From NCBI GenBank assembly GCA_946127115.1, contig CAMGYI010000001.1, forward strand, positions 850,857-914,856: 64,000 bases of DNA. Direction: 5' to 3'. Positions 45,400 to 53,914 of this stretch are shown here, piece by piece (positions within the stretch are counted from its first letter, which is position 1; every line of letters starts with the position of its first letter). The notes beneath the pieces were generated by a model. That model did not search any database, was not told the origin of the DNA, and was given only the letters and a program-made list of their open reading frames with translations. The position numbers and the translations under genes were made by a program. This DNA is from an uncultured Chlamydia sp. (GTDB taxonomy: Bacteria; Chlamydiota; Chlamydiia; Chlamydiales; Simkaniaceae).

Positions 45400-45780
45400 G
45401 TAGTTCCATGGATGGAGGAAACAAGGTGTTAGGCCATTAAGGACTCTCTCTGATCGAGAAACGGAGTATTGTGGAAAAGTTGAAAATCATGACTATCAGC
45501 TCTAGCTAGCCAATAGAAGACATTGATCATACAAGAACGAAAGCTCGCTCTCTACAGACCAATGGGATCTGTGAACAATTCCATAGGACAATGCAAAACG
45601 AGTTTTATGTAACAGCTTTTAGAAAAAAGTCTACTCTGCTCTTGAAGAGCTACAAGAAAATGTCAATAAATGGCTGGAAGAGTATGATAATGAATACCCT
45701 CATACTGGGAAGTATTACTGCAGAAAAATACCCCTTCAAACTTTTGTTGAGGTTAAATATTTGGCTCAAAAGAAAATAAC
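45400..45780 (+). pseudogene. Decayed IS481-like transposase, catalytic-domain fragment
   Basis: Across frames the sequence reads VVPWMEETR, LSDRETEYCGKVENHDYQL, then after a frame change EDIDHTRTKARSLQTNGICE and QFHRTMQNEFYVTAFRKK, then after another change ALEELQENVNKWLEEYDNEY and PHTGKYYCRKIPLQTF. That is the integrase-core end of an IS481-like transposase with the second Asp (LSDRETEY). In-frame stops and at least two single-base shifts make it inactive. It may begin near 45340. Confidence 0.78.
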
Positions 45781-45806
45781 CGGAGAAAAGAAGATCTCCT
45801 ATAAGA

Positions 45807-45888
45807 AATAAGAATTGGTCCATAGAGGACACCGTGCCGTTATTATTTAGCAGGTCTTTGGAATTTTCATTTAAGTCGAAGGTGAGCG
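45807..45888 (+). repeat. Copy of an IS5-like transposase 3' fragment
   Basis: Starting AATAAGAATTGGTCCATAGA, this stretch matches the reverse complement of 38292-38372 over about 80 bases with few differences, including TGCCGTTATTAT, GCAGGTCTTTGGAATTT and ATTTAAGTCGAAGG. It directly follows the IS481-like remnant. At 38.3 kb it encodes the end of a DDE transposase; here the frame is broken. Confidence 0.75.
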
Positions 45889-45965
45889 ACTCATCTTTTA
45901 TTATGCAATAAGCCTTATGAGACTTTTCTGAACTTCTGCTCGTGAATAGAATAGTGTTCCAGGTC

Positions 45966-46628
45966 TTAAGATTTTTTCAGATACTGCTCGATGCCAACCG
46001 CAATAGATTTAGACATCTTTTCAACATACCCTGTGTCAGAAAGGTTCGAATATTCCTTGAAGTTAGTAATAAACCCTCCCTCAATGAGGATTGCAGGCAT
46101 ATGGGTTTCCCGAATGACATGAAAGTTCCCATATTTTACCCCTCGATTTTTTGCACCTGTAGCCTCGATCATTCCACGAAGAACGATATCAGCAAGCTTC
46201 TTTGAAGCATTCTGTCTCCATCTCTCTCCTCTATTATAATAGTAGATTTCAATCCCGTGAGGCTGGGTAGATTTATAAGCATTAAAGTGGATGCTGACAA
46301 AGAGGTTGCTTTTCGTGTCATTTGCAATTGCAGTTCGTTTTTTGAGTGGAAGAAAAGCATCTCGGCTTCGGGTCAAAATAACGCGATAACCCTTTTCATG
46401 AAGATACCTTTTCACAAGTGTGGCTGTTTGAAGAGCTAGTGCCTTTTCCTGAATGTTTTTTACCTGTGCCCCAATATCATCCCCGCCATGCCCTGCATCA
46501 ATCACAATTAATTGCTTTGCTTGAGATGGTTTTAAAGTCGAAGCGACCACATACATCCCTTGATCTACTTGTACAGGTGATAAACAAGAGACAGTAATTG
46601 AAAAACAATGAAATAAAAATTTAAACAT
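45966..46628 (-). CDS. amiA: N-acetylmuramoyl-L-alanine amidase (Amidase_3)
   Basis: Zinc amidase that cuts the stem peptide from muramic acid in peptidoglycan. 220 aa with an N-terminal hydrophobic signal (MFKFLFHCFSITVSCLSPVQ), then zinc-ligand motifs VIDAGHGGDDIGAQ, NLFVSIHFNAYKS and the catalytic-Glu region AILIEGGFITNFKEYSNL. No SPOR or AMIN domain. In Chlamydia, AmiA is reported to act on lipid II and septal peptidoglycan. Last gene of the mraZ-rsmH-ftsL-ftsI-murE-amiA operon, 10 nt after murE. Confidence 0.94.
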   Translation of the reverse strand: MFKFLFHCFSITVSCLSPVQVDQGMYVVASTLKPSQAKQLIVIDAGHGGDDIGAQVKNIQEKALALQTATLVKRYLHEKGYRVILTRSRDAFLPLKKRTAIANDTKSNLFVSIHFNAYKSTQPHGIEIYYYNRGERWRQNASKKLADIVLRGMIEATGAKNRGVKYGNFHVIRETHMPAILIEGGFITNFKEYSNLSDTGYVEKMSKSIAVGIEQYLKKS

Positions 46629-46638
46629 AGGGCTGAGT

Positions 46639-48078
46639 TTAGCAGTCTTTACTATCTAGCGTCAAATGAGAAATATCATAAGCTACTTGCCTGTCATCAA
46701 AAGGTATTCTTCTTCCACCAACCTTCTGAAAGGGCTCGTGCCCCCTTCCAGCAATCAGAACCGTATCATTCTCCTCTGTCATAAAGATGCCTCGTTCAAT
46801 GGCTAAGCGCCTGTCCACTTCAATAATGGCCTCTTGTTTAAACCCCTTTGCAATTTCATTGCAAATTTTCAGAGGGTCTTCTCCTCTAGGATTATCAGAG
46901 GTAACAATGACTTGGTCGGAATATTTTTCTGCAGCCTCGGCCATTGAACAACGTTTTCCCTGGTCTCTCTCTCCTCCACATCCAAAGATTGTAATGATTT
47001 TTCCTCTTTTAACACTTTCAAGTGTTTCGAGAACCTTCAAAAGCGCCTCAGGAGTGTGGGCAAAATCGACAAAGAGATGGATCCTCTTAGGATTTTCAAT
47101 CCTCTCAAGCCGCCCTGGAACCCCTGAAAAAGTCATGAGTTTCCTCTTCATTGAGGCAAGAGTTTCCCCCTTTGACAAAAGAACAGCAAATGCAGCTAAA
47201 ACATTGTAGACATTGTACCGTCCAATTAGGGGGGATGAAACCTTAACGACTCGGTTTTTATAGAGTAAATCAAAGGTCGTCCCTTCCAATGAAATGGAGA
47301 TGTTTTCTGCCTTGAGATCAGCTGGAGAGTCGATAGCATATGCCATCCCTTCTTTAAATTTTTCAGCAGTAATGTCGTCCTGATTATAAACTGCCAGTTT
47401 CGACTGGTCGAACAACTTTAGCTTCGCGTTTAGATAGGAGTCCATTGACCTGTGGTAATCAAGATGATCTTGAGAAAAGTTAGTAAAAACCCCCACATCA
47501 AACTTTATTCCTTCCACACGATTTTGATCAAGGGCGTGGGAGGTCGCCTCCATTACAGCAGTACTGAGTCCCTCTTCTGCCATTTCTTTTAAAACTTTAT
47601 GATTTGTCACAACATCAGCTGTCGTCAATTGCGCGGGAAATCGCTGCTTTCCAATAATCGTTTCAATTGTTCCCATCAATCCACATTTTGAAAGGAGGTG
47701 GTGAATCAAGTATGCCGTTGTCGTCTTCCCATTCGTTCCCGTAATCCCTATTAAAAAAAGAGGGTTATTCTCCGTTCCATAGTAACGCTTTGCCAAGAGA
47801 ACTTCCATCTTTGCCACGTTGGAGGTCACAATTTGAACAATCCCTTGCAGAAAGGGATTATAAAAATCTGTGAGAACAGCAACAGCTCCAGTCTCTATCG
47901 CCTTGGGAATAAATTCTGTTCCATCAAAAGTCCCTCCTCGTTTTGCAATAAACAAACTTCCGGGGGAGATGAATTGTGAGTGGGAAGAAATTCCCGTCAC
48001 CTCAATTTCGCGACTCCCTTTAACTTCAACATCAAGATCCTTGAGTAGCTTTTTAAGCTTCATAAAAAACCCACACAA
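46639..48078 (-). CDS. murE: UDP-N-acetylmuramoyl-tripeptide synthetase (meso-DAP adding)
   Basis: Adds meso-diaminopimelate to UDP-MurNAc-L-Ala-D-Glu in the cytoplasm. ATP-binding GITGTNGKTTTAYLIHHLL, carbamylated-Lys region VMEATSHALDQNRVEGIKFDVGVFTNFSQDHLDYH, and DNPRGEDP, whose DNPR motif is the signature for meso-DAP rather than lysine. 479 aa, normal length. It lies 70 nt downstream of ftsI in the division operon. Confidence 0.96.
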   Translation of the reverse strand: MCGFFMKLKKLLKDLDVEVKGSREIEVTGISSHSQFISPGSLFIAKRGGTFDGTEFIPKAIETGAVAVLTDFYNPFLQGIVQIVTSNVAKMEVLLAKRYYGTENNPLFLIGITGTNGKTTTAYLIHHLLSKCGLMGTIETIIGKQRFPAQLTTADVVTNHKVLKEMAEEGLSTAVMEATSHALDQNRVEGIKFDVGVFTNFSQDHLDYHRSMDSYLNAKLKLFDQSKLAVYNQDDITAEKFKEGMAYAIDSPADLKAENISISLEGTTFDLLYKNRVVKVSSPLIGRYNVYNVLAAFAVLLSKGETLASMKRKLMTFSGVPGRLERIENPKRIHLFVDFAHTPEALLKVLETLESVKRGKIITIFGCGGERDQGKRCSMAEAAEKYSDQVIVTSDNPRGEDPLKICNEIAKGFKQEAIIEVDRRLAIERGIFMTEENDTVLIAGRGHEPFQKVGGRRIPFDDRQVAYDISHLTLDSKDC

Positions 48079-48148
48079 TTAGAGATATCAAATTCTTGTT
48101 TGAAGAGAAAACAAACGGGTAGCATTCCATGGTAATAGTGGGATAGTC

Positions 48149-50116
48149 TCATTCGTTCCAATTTTTGTAGAGTTCTCTAAGAATCTGCACTTCGCGGCTC
48201 CAGTCGGCTTGTTCAGGATCAGCATCGGGATGCCCCTTTGGGAATCCATGAGGGTCATCGGGAGGAATACCCAAATATTTGTAAGTCTTTTCCATAATAC
48301 TCTTAAAAGCAGGGGCAGCACACCTCCCACCAAAGTAAGTCTTTCCAACCCCTGGGAGGTAACGGTACTCAGGTTCATCAATCGCTACATAAAGGAGAAA
48401 TTGAGGATCGAAAGCAGGGGTGAATCCTATAAAACTAGAATAGTGGTGTTTTTTTGAATACATTCCTTTGATAATTTTCTCCGTAGTTCCTGATTTTCCT
48501 GCTTCAGTATGTCCTGGAACATTGGCTCGCCAGCCCCCTCCTCCAGGTTTAGTTACAGATTTTAACGCATAGATGATTTTTCGGCTAATCTGAGAATTTA
48601 AAAATTGCTCTCCTCTTTCCGTTTTATGGGTATAAATCTCCTCCCCTCCCTTCACAATTTTCTTTACTAGAGTAGGTTTCACAGAGTAGCCTCCATTGGT
48701 CAGAATGGCATAGGCGCGCAGAAGTTGCATGCTGTTGCTAAGCATATTGTATCCAAATGAAAGAGAATAGGGAGTGATCTTTGACCAGAGGAAAGTCCGA
48801 TCTGTATGAGGAAGAAGGCCCAAGCTTTCACACGGAAGCTCGATATCTGTGGAAATTCCAAAGCCAAACACCTCTTCAAGTTTCTGGCGATACCACTGAT
48901 CCCCAAGCGTGCCAACAATTCTTTGAACCAGCTTAGCACAATAGATGTTCGAAGATTTTTGAATCGCTAAATACATATTGAGGTAGCGGTGATTCCCAAC
49001 GTCTTTAATCGGATTCTTCCTTCCAGGAAAATTACCATCACTTACAGGAATCATATCCTTTGGGTCAAAGATCGGTTCTTTCCCTTGCTGAATCAGCTCT
49101 TCATTCGCAAGCATTGCTATGGCAATCGTAATCGGCTTTATTGTCGACCCCGGTTCAAAACAATCGGTAATCGCTGCGACTTTTGTGGCATCTGTTTTAT
49201 CGGGATCATTGTAATAGGTGCGATAGTCCGAAGGGTCAAAGAAGGGGTATTGCGCTAAGGCATAGATTTCCCCTGTATTAGGGTTCATCATGACCGCCCA
49301 CCCTCGCTTAGCACCCGATGACTTAACAGCACGTTCAACTTCTTCCTCAGCAATTGCCTGGATATAATGATTAATCGTGAGGTAAACATCAGCGCCATCT
49401 TCAGGTTCATTCACAAGAAACCCATCTTCCATCGAATTACTAGGTGAGCGGAGTAGAAGCCGTTTCCCAGGCTTCCCTTGAAGATATTGGTCAAAGGTCA
49501 GTTCAAGTCCTCCTGTGGGAAGGGCTTGATGGCTGTCTGGATCTCGATTATCTTGTACGGTATGAAGAACCGGCCCCAGCAGTTTCCCATATGGATAGGC
49601 TCGCTTGTAGTCCTCTTCAAAATAAAGGGCATTCCGGGGAATTTTTTTCCACCTCGCGTAAGGGTACCACCAGACTGATAAAAGCTCTTTATCTTTTTCG
49701 GTAATCCACATTTTTAATCGGCGACTGCGGCAATGTTTTTCAAAGTGCATTCGGATCTCATTCTTCTCTTTCCAACCAAGAGAAAGAAGCTCTCCAATTT
49801 TATCTGAAATTTCATCCCTTACTCCTGGATAAATAGCAATGGGATCAATGGAAAGATGATAACTTTTTACGTCGAAAACAAGAGGTTGAACAGTTTCAAT
49901 ATGCCCTTCTTTAAGAGTATTATTTCCAAAAAATCGCCCCCTTTTAAAAGGCTCTGTTACTGAAAATTGATGCTGGGCCCGTGCTTGGCACGCCCATTTA
50001 TTTCCCTCTATTATTTGCAGTTTATAAAACTGCAAGATAATGAAACAAAAAAGAATCAATATTCCAATAGACAATGCTAGGAGACGATGGAGATCTTTTG
50101 CATCGACTTCTTTCAC
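48149..50116 (-). CDS. ftsI: Penicillin-binding protein 3 / FtsI division transpeptidase
   Basis: Septal peptidoglycan transpeptidase. One N-terminal membrane helix (LLALSIGILILFCFIILQFYKLQII), a dimerisation region containing GPVLHTVQDNRDPDSHQALPTGGLELTFDQYLQG, then the penicillin-binding domain: active-site STIK in CFEPGSTIKPITIAIAM, SSN in QKSSNIYCAK, and KSGT in HTEAGKSGTTEK. 655 aa, as expected for chlamydial Pbp3. Overlaps ftsL by 4 nt (ATGA). Confidence 0.94.
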   Translation of the reverse strand: MKEVDAKDLHRLLALSIGILILFCFIILQFYKLQIIEGNKWACQARAQHQFSVTEPFKRGRFFGNNTLKEGHIETVQPLVFDVKSYHLSIDPIAIYPGVRDEISDKIGELLSLGWKEKNEIRMHFEKHCRSRRLKMWITEKDKELLSVWWYPYARWKKIPRNALYFEEDYKRAYPYGKLLGPVLHTVQDNRDPDSHQALPTGGLELTFDQYLQGKPGKRLLLRSPSNSMEDGFLVNEPEDGADVYLTINHYIQAIAEEEVERAVKSSGAKRGWAVMMNPNTGEIYALAQYPFFDPSDYRTYYNDPDKTDATKVAAITDCFEPGSTIKPITIAIAMLANEELIQQGKEPIFDPKDMIPVSDGNFPGRKNPIKDVGNHRYLNMYLAIQKSSNIYCAKLVQRIVGTLGDQWYRQKLEEVFGFGISTDIELPCESLGLLPHTDRTFLWSKITPYSLSFGYNMLSNSMQLLRAYAILTNGGYSVKPTLVKKIVKGGEEIYTHKTERGEQFLNSQISRKIIYALKSVTKPGGGGWRANVPGHTEAGKSGTTEKIIKGMYSKKHHYSSFIGFTPAFDPQFLLYVAIDEPEYRYLPGVGKTYFGGRCAAPAFKSIMEKTYKYLGIPPDDPHGFPKGHPDADPEQADWSREVQILRELYKNWNE

Positions 50117-50388
50117 TTAATTACCACCACTTCATTCACATACGGATAGCGCAAATGAGAATACTCCTTTTCCCTTAAGAGCTCAATGAGATGACTTGGG
50201 TTTTCCAAGCGCTCAACTTCTAGGGACAATTGATTATTCCCTTCCTCAAGATTCCTCAGTTGCTTTGCAAGCTCCGGAATCTCCATTTTGAGTTCTGTCA
50301 GATCATTTTGCTTATCGATGTATGCATAAAGAAATCCCCCAAGAGCAAAGATACAAATGAGAAGACGGAATAGTAAACCTCGATTCAC
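50113..50388 (-). CDS. ftsL: FtsL-like bitopic division protein
   Basis: 91 aa: short cytoplasmic start, one membrane helix (LLFRLLICIFALGGFLYAYI), then a periplasmic leucine-zipper-like coil (LTELKMEIPELAKQLRNLEEGNNQLSLEVERLENPSHLIELL). Sequence, size and its place between rsmH and ftsI match FtsL, although sequence conservation in this family is weak. It would link early and late division proteins. Confidence 0.82.
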   Translation of the reverse strand: MNRGLLFRLLICIFALGGFLYAYIDKQNDLTELKMEIPELAKQLRNLEEGNNQLSLEVERLENPSHLIELLREKEYSHLRYPYVNEVVVIK

Positions 50389-50407
50389 TTACGTCCTCAC
50401 AATATGT

Positions 50408-51324
50408 TTAGATCCGTTCCGCAACTCGAAGTTTTGCGCTCCGGGCACGCCGATTTATACGGCTCTCTTGAAATGTAGGAACAAGCGGCTTCTTAGTCAA
50501 TAGCTTCAGCATGGGATAGATATGAGTCTCTTTCATTTCAATTATTTTCTTAATAGGCCTGGATGCTGTGCGGAAAAGATTCTTCACAATCCGGTCTTCA
50601 AGTCGTTGGAAGGAAAGGACACCAATGCGTCCCCCTGGAGCAAGAATCTGAATGGCACTTTTCACCCCTTTTTCGATCGAATCAAGCTCACGATTGACAT
50701 AGATTCTAAGGGATTGAAAAACAAGAGTTGCGGGGTGAAGTTTTTTCTTACTGCGACCAATCGACTGGGATAAAATTTCAGCGAGTTCTGTCGTAGTCTC
50801 AATGGTTTTTTTCCTTCGCGCCTCTACAACTGCACGCGCCGCTTGCCGCCACCGCCTCTCTTCTCCATATTCGCGAAATAAATTTGCTAAATCTTTCTCA
50901 GACCACTTGTTAACGATCTCTTTTGCCGTTATACCAGTCGACAAATCCATCCGCATGTCTAAAGGACCTTCTCTAAGAAAACTGAATCCTCTTTCTTTTT
51001 CATCTAGCTGCATTGACGACACTCCTAAGTCAAAAAAAAACCGTCTAACTGTTCAATTCCCCGTTCTCCAAGTTCCTCTTTCAATCGACTAAAATTCGAA
51101 TGGACAAAAGTCACCCTCCCTTCAAAATCCTTTAAATTCTCTTTTGCAATCGCTAAAGCACTTTTATCCTGGTCGAACCCATAATAGGTTTCAATCTCAG
51201 GGTGAGCCCCAAGCATTGCTTTTGCAAACCCCGCTGCTCCAAGTGTTCCATCGAAAAAGGTCTTGATCTTTTGGTCCTTAAAGATTTCCAAACTCTCAAT
51301 AAGCATGACCGGAATGTGCTTCAT
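50408..51324 (-). CDS. rsmH: 16S rRNA m4C1402 methyltransferase RsmH, interrupted by a frameshift
   Basis: SAM-dependent N4-methylation of C1402 in 16S rRNA. The first frame (51324-51025) encodes HIPVMLIESLEIF, the SAM motif FFDGTLGAAGFAKAML and ...GIEQLDGFFLT then a stop. The second frame (down to 50408) continues exactly as the family requires: DLGVSSMQLDEKERGFSF ... GRIGVLSFQRLEDRIVKNLF ... RARSAKLRVAERI. The break is at a T9 run (coding strand): one more T restores LDGFFFDLGVSSMQLD and a 305-aa protein, the normal length. Either a mutation, a sequence error or slippage that rescues the frame. It lies 15 nt after mraZ. Confidence 0.88.
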
Positions 51325-51339
51325 GAACCTATCCGTTTA

Positions 51340-51861
51340 TTAAATCTGCTCGTATTCTTCTTGCTGCTCGGTAGTCAATATCTCTTCTTCATCCCTTTCA
51401 TCCAAAAGAGCAAAGGCTTCCTCAGTCATCTGTGCTAAATTTCCATCTTTCCCACCCAAAAAGCTCTCTAAATCGTACTCATATTTCTCTTTCGGCCAGA
51501 TCTCAATTTTATTGAGAACACCTGCGATAACGATTTCACTTTTGATATTTGCTGCTTTTTTTAAAACGGGAGGAAGGACGACTCGTCCTAACTTATCACA
51601 TGTAGCGTGATGAAGCGTGGAAAAGAAAAGAGTAAAAAACTTCTGATACTTGGCCACATGTTGTTTTGATTGGAATTTTTTAACAATCTTCTCAATGTCA
51701 CTTCTCTTGTAAATCGCAAGGGATCCTCCAAGGCCAAGAGCAATGGTGAACTCAAGCTCTCCATTTTCTACAAGCCCATATCGCATCTGCTGAGGAAGAA
51801 CAAAGCGGTTCTTATCATCAAGCTTAGAGTGGGTAGATCCGTTAAAGAAGAAATTATTCAT
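51340..51861 (-). CDS. mraZ: Transcriptional regulator MraZ
   Basis: First gene of the division/cell-wall operon; MraZ binds repeats near its own promoter and usually represses the dcw genes. Two SpoVT/AbrB-like halves are visible: FFNGSTHSKLDDKNRFVLPQQMR and TCDKLGRVVLPPVLKKAANIKSEIVIAGVLNKIEIWPKEKYE. 173 aa, with a Glu-rich C-terminal extension compared with the usual 145-152. No clear Shine-Dalgarno; instead a GTGGA-repeat site sits 14 nt before the ATG. Confidence 0.93.
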   Translation of the reverse strand: MNNFFFNGSTHSKLDDKNRFVLPQQMRYGLVENGELEFTIALGLGGSLAIYKRSDIEKIVKKFQSKQHVAKYQKFFTLFFSTLHHATCDKLGRVVLPPVLKKAANIKSEIVIAGVLNKIEIWPKEKYEYDLESFLGGKDGNLAQMTEEAFALLDERDEEEILTTEQQEEYEQI

Positions 51862-51875
51862 AAATTTAAGTCGTT

Positions 51876-51896
51876 AATTTTTCCACATATTTCCAC
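51876..51896 (-). promoter_or_regulatory. GTGGA(N5)GTGGA site before mraZ (MraZ-box or DnaA-box candidate)
   Basis: On the minus strand: GTGGAAATAT then GTGGAAAAAT and a final T, two pentamers 10 bp apart, ending 14 bases before the mraZ ATG. Known MraZ sites are TGGG-type pentamers with the same 10-bp period. On the plus strand TTTTCCACA (51879-51887) also fits the DnaA-box consensus TTWTNCACA. A near-identical copy in mirror orientation is at 52001-52021. Confidence 0.5.
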
Positions 51897-52000
51897 ATCC
51901 TATCATTGGTTTTGAAAATGAGCAATCTTTTTGTCTAAAAGTACTGTTTATAACCACCCAAATGATTTTTAACTTACTTAAAACAAACAATAAAAGTTTG

Positions 52001-52021
52001 GTGGAAATCTGTGGAAAAATT
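52001..52021 (+). promoter_or_regulatory. Mirror copy of the GTGGA(N5)GTGGA site before the 172-aa gene
   Basis: GTGGAAATCT then GTGGAAAAAT and T on the plus strand, matching the site before mraZ in 20 of 21 positions. TGTGGAAAA (52010-52018) is a DnaA-box match on the other strand, and TTGTTCACA follows at 52020-52028. It lies 75 bases before the ATG at 52096, and upstream of a TATAAA near 52062. Confidence 0.5.
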
Positions 52022-52095
52022 GTTCACACTTTTTGGTTGTACCGAAAAAAATCAGAGATCGGTATAAATAGGGGAAACCCTTGAAGAAGGCATAA

Positions 52096-52614
52096 ATGGT
52101 AGATCCTAAAACAATCGATAATCTTGGATTGGGCCCCTCTATTCGTTGGGCACAAGATCAGGCCTTCCTCGATAAGGCTATTGCAAAAGAATCCCCTTTT
52201 GTTTCTCAAAGTACACAAATTGACGTTGCTCACCCCTTTTATAGAAGTGAGTTCGACACCCTCTTTCAGATTTCTAATCGGGTTGCCCCATGGGCCCTTC
52301 TCTCCTCTCCTGAGGGTTTTAATCTCCAAAAGATGCGCCTCTTTACCTTTCAAATAATTCCTTCTCTAGGAACCGATGAGTTCCTTTCTGCACAAATGCA
52401 GAAGATTCGTGATAAAATAGACAATTCCCAAAAAGCACGCGCACAAAGACGCCAAAAAGGAAAGGGATCGGAATACGAGTGGGAAGATAAAAAAGAAGAG
52501 GAAGAAGAGCTTCGAGAATCGAAAACTCTCCTTGCCCTCCTTGATTACCTTCAAATTCTTGATATCCTACTTATTCAGATCAATTCACGACGCAATCAAT
52601 ACTCGAAAGGATAA
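52096..52614 (+). CDS. Conserved chlamydial-type protein, division-operon neighbour
   Basis: 172 aa, no signal or membrane segment. The N-terminal half is folded-looking (NLGLGPSIRWAQDQAFLDKA ... IDVAHPFYRSEFDTLFQI), and the C-terminal half is highly charged (RAQRRQKGKGSEYEWEDKKEEEEELRESKTLL). Divergent from mraZ and 5 nt before the TPR gene. I recall CT273 and CT274 of C. trachomatis in the same position between rsmH/mraZ and dnaA2. No function known; co-expression with a TPR chaperone-like gene suggests a partner role. Confidence 0.75.
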   Translation: MVDPKTIDNLGLGPSIRWAQDQAFLDKAIAKESPFVSQSTQIDVAHPFYRSEFDTLFQISNRVAPWALLSSPEGFNLQKMRLFTFQIIPSLGTDEFLSAQMQKIRDKIDNSQKARAQRRQKGKGSEYEWEDKKEEEEELRESKTLLALLDYLQILDILLIQINSRRNQYSKG

Positions 52615-52619
52615 GCGCA

Positions 52620-53012
52620 ATGGATAGAAATTGGATTGAACTTCTAGGATGGAATAAAGATCAGATTGAGGATATCCGCTTTGCTGGTTACTCCTTTGCC
52701 AAACAAGGGCATTACGAACACGCCCTAAAGTTTTTTGAAGTCTTAGTAATCCTTCCCGAAGAAAACGTCTATGATCTTCAAACGCTTGGTGGAATCTATC
52801 TTCAAGTAGGCAACAACCTATCAGCCTTAAACTACCTTGAAAAAGCTCTCTCCCTCGATCCTAAGCATGAGCCTACCCTTCTTAATAAAATCAAAGCTCT
52901 TTTTCTACTCGGCTACAAAAGACAGGGCCTTACTCAAGCATCCCATTTAGAACGAAGTTCCGATCCCTGTATTGCTGACCAAGCCCGGGCTCTTACCCTT
53001 GCCTACAGTTAG
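52620..53012 (+). CDS. TPR protein, LcrH/SycD-like chaperone candidate
   Basis: 130 aa with about three TPR units (AGYSFAKQGHYEHALKFFEVLVILP; YDLQTLGGIYLQVGNNLSALNYLEKALSLDP; PTLLNKIKALFLLGYKRQGLTQAS). This size and layout match class II type III secretion chaperones, which hold translocators before export, but generic TPR proteins look similar. Same transcript as the 172-aa gene. Positional counterpart of CT274 as I recall it. In C. trachomatis dnaA2 follows; here a decay zone follows instead, and the last codons recur, degraded, at 55835-55900. Confidence 0.75.
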   Translation: MDRNWIELLGWNKDQIEDIRFAGYSFAKQGHYEHALKFFEVLVILPEENVYDLQTLGGIYLQVGNNLSALNYLEKALSLDPKHEPTLLNKIKALFLLGYKRQGLTQASHLERSSDPCIADQARALTLAYS

Positions 53013-53148
53013 TCCTACCACTACCGGCAATTGTTTTTGACTAAAAATTATCCGCTTTGTGTGAGGGTAAGAAGTTGAAGGAGGAACAAGAGTCACAGGA
53101 CTCTTAAAAGATTATGGTAACGTGAATTCGATTTTAGAACGGTGTCTT

Positions 53149-53258
53149 TACCTTTTTCCATCCATATAAAGCACCTTGTCATTTTTTCCCAAAGATGCTT
53201 TTAATTCTTCTAGTTCACGCAGAAATTGTTTCTGTTTTTCTATATCAGCTTTCCCAGG
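53149..53258 (-). pseudogene. IS630-like transposase fragment
   Basis: Minus frame GKADIEKQKQFLRELEELKA then SLGKNDKVLYMDGKR and a stop. The YMDG motif holds the first catalytic Asp of IS630 transposases, normally followed by VHP. Only about 36 codons survive. At its upstream end it is fused to autotransporter-like sequence. Bases 53013-53148 hold nothing I recognise. Confidence 0.65.
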
Positions 53259-53413
53259 ATAGCATTGTTTAAATTAAGCTTTGTCCCATTGCTCATGTTT
53301 ACACCGCCTGTCCCAAGTGCTGCATTGTTACCTAGGATGATATCTCCAGCAGAGAAGATTGTTCCTCCGATATATGTATTCACGTTTGTGGGGCTGTTGA
53401 GAACTGGCATAAT
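53253..53413 (-). pseudogene. Autotransporter passenger repeat fragment
   Basis: Minus frame NVNTYIGGTIFSAGDIILGN then NAALGTGGVNMSNGTKLNLNNAILG. This is the autotransporter-associated beta-strand repeat (NTYTGGTxxxAGxLxLGNNAALG). No start, signal or barrel belongs to it; it ends where IS630-like sequence begins. Confidence 0.7.
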
Positions 53414-53460
53414 TTTCTAAAATCATTTAAGCTCTTTCTTTTTTTAGATAGAGGATACCC

Positions 53461-53753
53461 ATGCAACAAGTTGAGATGATTAGCCTAGAAGATTTAGTTC
53501 CAGAAAGCCACAATTACCATAAGTTTGCCAAGATTTGGTCGTTTAATTTTGTAGAGAAAAGACTCAAAAAGCTGGAAAAGAATAACATGAAGAGCAAAAA
53601 TAGAGATCGGTATCGGTGATACAGTTCCGTGAGGGCCCCTATGAACGGGTCTTTTCAAAAAGAGAGCAACGCGTTCGATACCGAGGAATCGCGAAAAATC
53701 AGTTTGCAACTTTTATACAGGCTATTTGTTACAACCTGAAGAGGCTAGCAATT
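53461..53753 (+). pseudogene. Internally deleted IS1182-like transposase
   Basis: Starts MQQVEMISLEDLVPESHNYHK and FAKIWSFNFVEKRLKKLEKN, the N-terminus of this transposase type, then jumps after about 45 codons to the C-terminus in another frame: REGPYERVFSKREQRVRYRG then IAKNQFATFIQAICYNLKRLAIL. The whole catalytic middle is missing. Confidence 0.72.
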
Positions 53754-53914
53754 CTAGACCCTCCAAATTTGTGTCTCTCCTAGGGAGGTGTGTGTCCAAA
53801 TGGACTGAATTTTCCAGTTCTCAACACTTATAAACTACAAAATCCATCCAAAAACACCTATTTTCCAAACTCAAAACTTTTACATCCTGAAGCCGCTAAA
53901 TCTCTTTGGTTCTA

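Noticed and set aside
51870-52030. Chromosomal origin based on clustered DnaA-box-like sequences
   Set aside because: Only a few matches, no dnaA or dnaN gene nearby in the window, and the 10-bp pentamer spacing fits an MraZ-type operator at least as well; kept only as an alternative in the finding.
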